From contig JAIRPL010000031.1 of the NCBI GenBank assembly GCA_031256995.1, positions 1-37,869 of the forward strand: a DNA stretch of 37,869 bases, written 5' to 3'. Positions 35,703 to 37,869 of the stretch are shown piece after piece. Positions within the stretch are counted from its first letter, which is position 1. Every line of letters begins with the position of its first letter. The notes beneath the pieces are model-generated. The model had not been told where the DNA came from. It was given only the letters and a program-made list of their open reading frames with translations, and searched no databases. The stretch is from Puniceicoccales bacterium (GTDB lineage Bacteria > Verrucomicrobiota > Verrucomicrobiia > Opitutales > UBA953). The position numbers and the translations under genes are program-made.

Positions 35703-36755
35703 TCAGCCCTCGTGGGCGGCCTCAAGAAGAAGTTGTTCCGTGGTTTCCCAGTCGATGCAGGCATCAGTGATGGAGATGCCATACCGGAGGTTGGAAGGGT
35801 CCGAGGAGAATGGCTGGTTTCCGGCGTGGATGTGGCTCTCAAGCATCACGCTGGCGAGGGCCTTGTTCCCGGATCGGCGTTGGGCGAGGAGATTGCGAAA
35901 GATGTCCGCTTGGCGTTCATGGTGCTTTTCGGAATTGGCGTGGCTGCAATCCACCATGAGAAATTCCCGCAAATGGGCTTTCCGGAGGGCGGCGATGGCG
36001 GCCCGGACAAACTCGGGTTCGTAGTTCGGGTTGTCCTTGCCGCCGCGCAGCACGATATGGCCATGTGTGACGCCGCGGCTGCGCACGATGGCGGTGTAGC
36101 CTTCCTCGTCCATGCCGAGAAAACTATGGGGGGACTGGGCGGTGATCATGGCGTCCAGGGCGATTTGCAGGGAGCCATCGGTGCCGTTTTTGAAGCCGAC
36201 GGGCATGGACAGCGCGCTGGCCATCTCGCGGTGCGTTTGGGACTCGGTGGTTCGCGCGCCAATGGCGGCCCAAGTCACGAGGTCATCAAGGTATTGCGGG
36301 GTATAAGGGTCAAGAAACTCGGTGGCCGCGGGAAGACCCAGGGAGTTTATTTTTATGAGCAGACGACGCGCCATCGTGAGACCGGCCTCGATATCGTAGG
36401 TGCCATCAAGCCATGGGTCGTTGATAAGACCTTTCCAGCCAAGCGTCGTGCGGGGTTTCTCAAAATAGACACGCATGACAATGCAGAGCTTGTCCTCCAG
36501 TTGTTTGCGCAGCGCGGCGAGGCGTCTGGCATACTCCATGGCGGATATGAGGTCGTGAATCGAGCAAGGGCCGACGACAACCAGCAGGCGCGGGTCGCGT
36601 CCGTCGAGGATGTCCCGCACCTGTTGGCGCCCGGCGAGCACAGTGGACGTGGCGGCATCGGGCGACGGATATTGAGCCTTCAAGTCGCGGGGTGCGCGCA
36701 CGCGCACAGTTTCGTGGACGCGGAGGTTATAGGTGCTGGCTGGCTTTGTGTTCAT
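35703..36755 (-). CDS. 3-deoxy-7-phosphoheptulonate (DAHP) synthase, class I
   Basis: This 350-residue enzyme catalyses the first step of the shikimate pathway, joining PEP and erythrose 4-phosphate. VVVGPCSIHD (59-68) carries the metal-ligand cysteine C64, and MRVYFEKPRTTLGWKG is the PEP-binding region. Length and wording match E. coli AroG/AroF/AroH (about 350). The N-terminus is of the regulatory length seen in feedback-controlled forms, but which aromatic amino acid acts cannot be read. ATG 36755 was chosen because the upstream frame shows no family similarity. Confidence 0.96.
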   Translation of the reverse strand: MNTKPASTYNLRVHETVRVRAPRDLKAQYPSPDAATSTVLAGRQQVRDILDGRDPRLLVVVGPCSIHDLISAMEYARRLAALRKQLEDKLCIVMRVYFEKPRTTLGWKGLINDPWLDGTYDIEAGLTMARRLLIKINSLGLPAATEFLDPYTPQYLDDLVTWAAIGARTTESQTHREMASALSMPVGFKNGTDGSLQIALDAMITAQSPHSFLGMDEEGYTAIVRSRGVTHGHIVLRGGKDNPNYEPEFVRAAIAALRKAHLREFLMVDCSHANSEKHHERQADIFRNLLAQRRSGNKALASVMLESHIHAGNQPFSSDPSNLRYGISITDACIDWETTEQLLLEAAHEG

Positions 36756-37051
36756 GGAATGACTGTCCGCCAAAACAATGCCAGTGTTCCCAAAAAAGAA
36801 AACAAGGGAAAGCGGGGCAGGGTGGCGCATGGATGCCGCGTCCGGAACCTCCGCCTGAAATCTGTCCTTCGCCGGACACCCACCCGAGGGGGGGCTGCGC
36901 CAAGACCATGACATGCTCATGCACGAAGTTGTCAAAGACCGTGGTCGTCACGGAGGATCTGGTTTGGCTTGTTGAAGGCCTATGTGATGCCAGCCTCGAC
37001 GCCGCTGGCGGTTTCGGTGGCGGCGGGGGCGGGGGGGGCGGAGACGCCGAT

Positions 37052-37085
37052 TCAAGAAAGATGGCGTGTCAAGAAAGATGGCGTG
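37052..37085 (+). repeat. Perfect 17-bp tandem direct repeat
   Basis: TCAAGAAAGATGGCGTG occurs twice in direct succession at 37052-37068 and 37069-37085 with no mismatch. Seventeen is not a multiple of three, so a duplication in a former gene would have caused a frameshift. It lies in the decayed region. Confidence 0.95.
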
Positions 37086-37538
37086 GTCCGTGGGGATGGC
37101 CGGGATTTTCCCGGCGAGTTCCCCGGCGAATTGAATATCTTGGGACGTCCGGGAACGTCAGGGATTGGGGTGGTGTGAAAAAAGATGGGAGGCGTGCATT
37201 ATGCTTTCTGGGCCGAACGGGAGAAACTGAACAAAGGCATGGTTTTCCGATATCGCATCGAAAAGTGATGCGGGGGATAGAATGAGTTGGGAAACGTGGT
37301 GTGGCATTTATTCCACGGTAAATTTATTCCGATGAGGACTCGATATTTCTCCTCACATTCAGGATCGTTTTCATGATCCATTTGAAATTTTCGGCGTACA
37401 AAAACTTGAATTGCATCATTTTCTCGCTCCCGATTATCCCATCAAAAAGTTCTTTTTCGCTGCCGTCGAGGTCGCAGGTGGCGGGGACGGGGGGGGTGGC
37501 GGGGCAGGAGACGCCGGAGGGGATAGGCGAGGCCGCTA

Positions 37539-37688
37539 TCATACGGTGACGGGGATGGACAGCTGGTAGTGGCGGACGAGGCTGTTGTTGTCGCAAGTGA
37601 ATGCGCTGTATGAAATTAAATCGCCGTTTCGTTTGTGTTCCTGGTAGCCGACAAGGCGCCGGGTGGTGTCATGGAGGTTGGTTCCCCC
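37539..37688 (-). pseudogene. Possible broken gene remnant, 49-codon open tail
   Basis: On the minus strand an open frame of 49 codons ends at a TGA at 37539-37541. Its residues look protein-like (TTRRLVGYQEHKRNG, then FTCDNNSLVRHYQLSIPVTV), but there is no start codon at its head and an in-frame TGA lies just upstream at 37689-37691. I do not recognise a family. It could be the C-terminal tail of a gene cut off by later insertions, or chance. Confidence 0.25.
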
Positions 37689-37717
37689 TCACTCTCATGG
37701 CCTTAAAAATCTGCGCA

Positions 37718-37869
37718 AGATTCAGGACGTTATCCATGCGGGAGATCCGCCGGCGAACGCGCGCGGTGGGAGCGTTTCCCGACGGCAACTCGGCGATGAT
37801 ATTGGTTGCCGCGCGCCTGCGGCATGTGGCCGGAAGTCAATGGGGCCAGAAACGCTATCTTGACATGAG
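37718..37869 (+). mobile_element. IS256/Mutator-family transposase, C-terminal fragment running off the window
   Basis: From 37718 the frame is open to the window end and contains MREIRRRTRAVGAFPDGNSA (codons from 37736), then LVAARLRHVAG and W-G-Q-K-R-Y-L-D-M. This is the conserved C-terminal end of IS256 (Mutator-type) transposases, whose typical wording is EIRRRTRVVGAFP ... ARLRH ... W ... RYLxM. The DDE catalytic residues lie upstream in an intact enzyme and are absent here: only about 20 odd residues precede the motif in this frame before similarity stops. So this is a truncated or decayed copy; the last residues continue beyond the window. Confidence 0.85.

Larger units (their letters stand above)
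36756..37717. other. Gene-free, apparently decayed region with G-rich blocks
   Basis: About 960 bases upstream of the DAHP synthase gene contain no intact gene, although its promoter must lie here. Several short frames on both strands read like protein for 30-60 residues and then hit stops, as expected for decayed sequence. Two similar G-rich blocks occur at about 36990-37053 and 37451-37515, both containing GTGGCGG and G runs and both ending in GAGACGCCG. This suggests duplicated remnants of one gene family, which I could not identify. Confidence 0.5.

Overview
The window looks like a stretch of a Gram-negative chromosome, most likely Verrucomicrobiota and perhaps Opitutae. The evidence is the set of three Tat-secreted Gfo/Idh/MocA oxidoreductases, the large AsmA-like envelope protein, the OPT transporter and the general GC-rich style. 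This placement is inference from gene content; no rRNA or other marker gene is present. No tRNA, rRNA or CRISPR array was seen.

Region 1 (1-454) starts with about 110 bases of homopolymer-rich sequence that looks like a low-quality contig end, followed by a gene-free leader. Region 2 (455-12494) is a compact, plus-strand, seven-gene operon with overlapping or nearly touching genes and visibly lower GC than everything to its right. It encodes a TerY-like VWA protein, a PP2C phosphatase, a Ser/Thr kinase with a zinc ribbon (together a TerY-P triad), a 1117-aa UPF1-like SF1 helicase, a winged-helix protein with a C-terminal HEPN-type Rx4H motif, a coiled-coil McrB-like AAA+ ATPase, and a DUF2357/McrC-N-like protein with a zinc ribbon. 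I read it as a phosphorylation-controlled, McrBC-like defence or stress island in which the HEPN protein, not a McrC nuclease, may be the effector. This is the main candidate for an undescribed system.

Region 3 (12856-31077) is GC-rich housekeeping sequence. It holds murI, acylphosphatase, an orphan ABC ATPase, asnS, an acyltransferase-3/SGNH protein coupled to an HEFGH membrane protein, an isolated nuoK, a NUDIX hydrolase overlapping an AsmA-like protein, an OPT transporter, mdh with a clear terminator, a HIT protein, a TsaB-like protein, a membrane-fusion protein and a prepilin peptidase. Region 4 (31115-36755) is minus strand: three Tat-signal Gfo/Idh/MocA oxidoreductases (one with its own terminator) and a class I DAHP synthase.

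Region 5 (36756-37869) has no intact gene. It carries G-rich repeated blocks, a perfect 17-bp tandem repeat, a short broken minus-strand reading frame and, at the right edge, the C-terminal part of an IS256/Mutator-family transposase that runs off the window.
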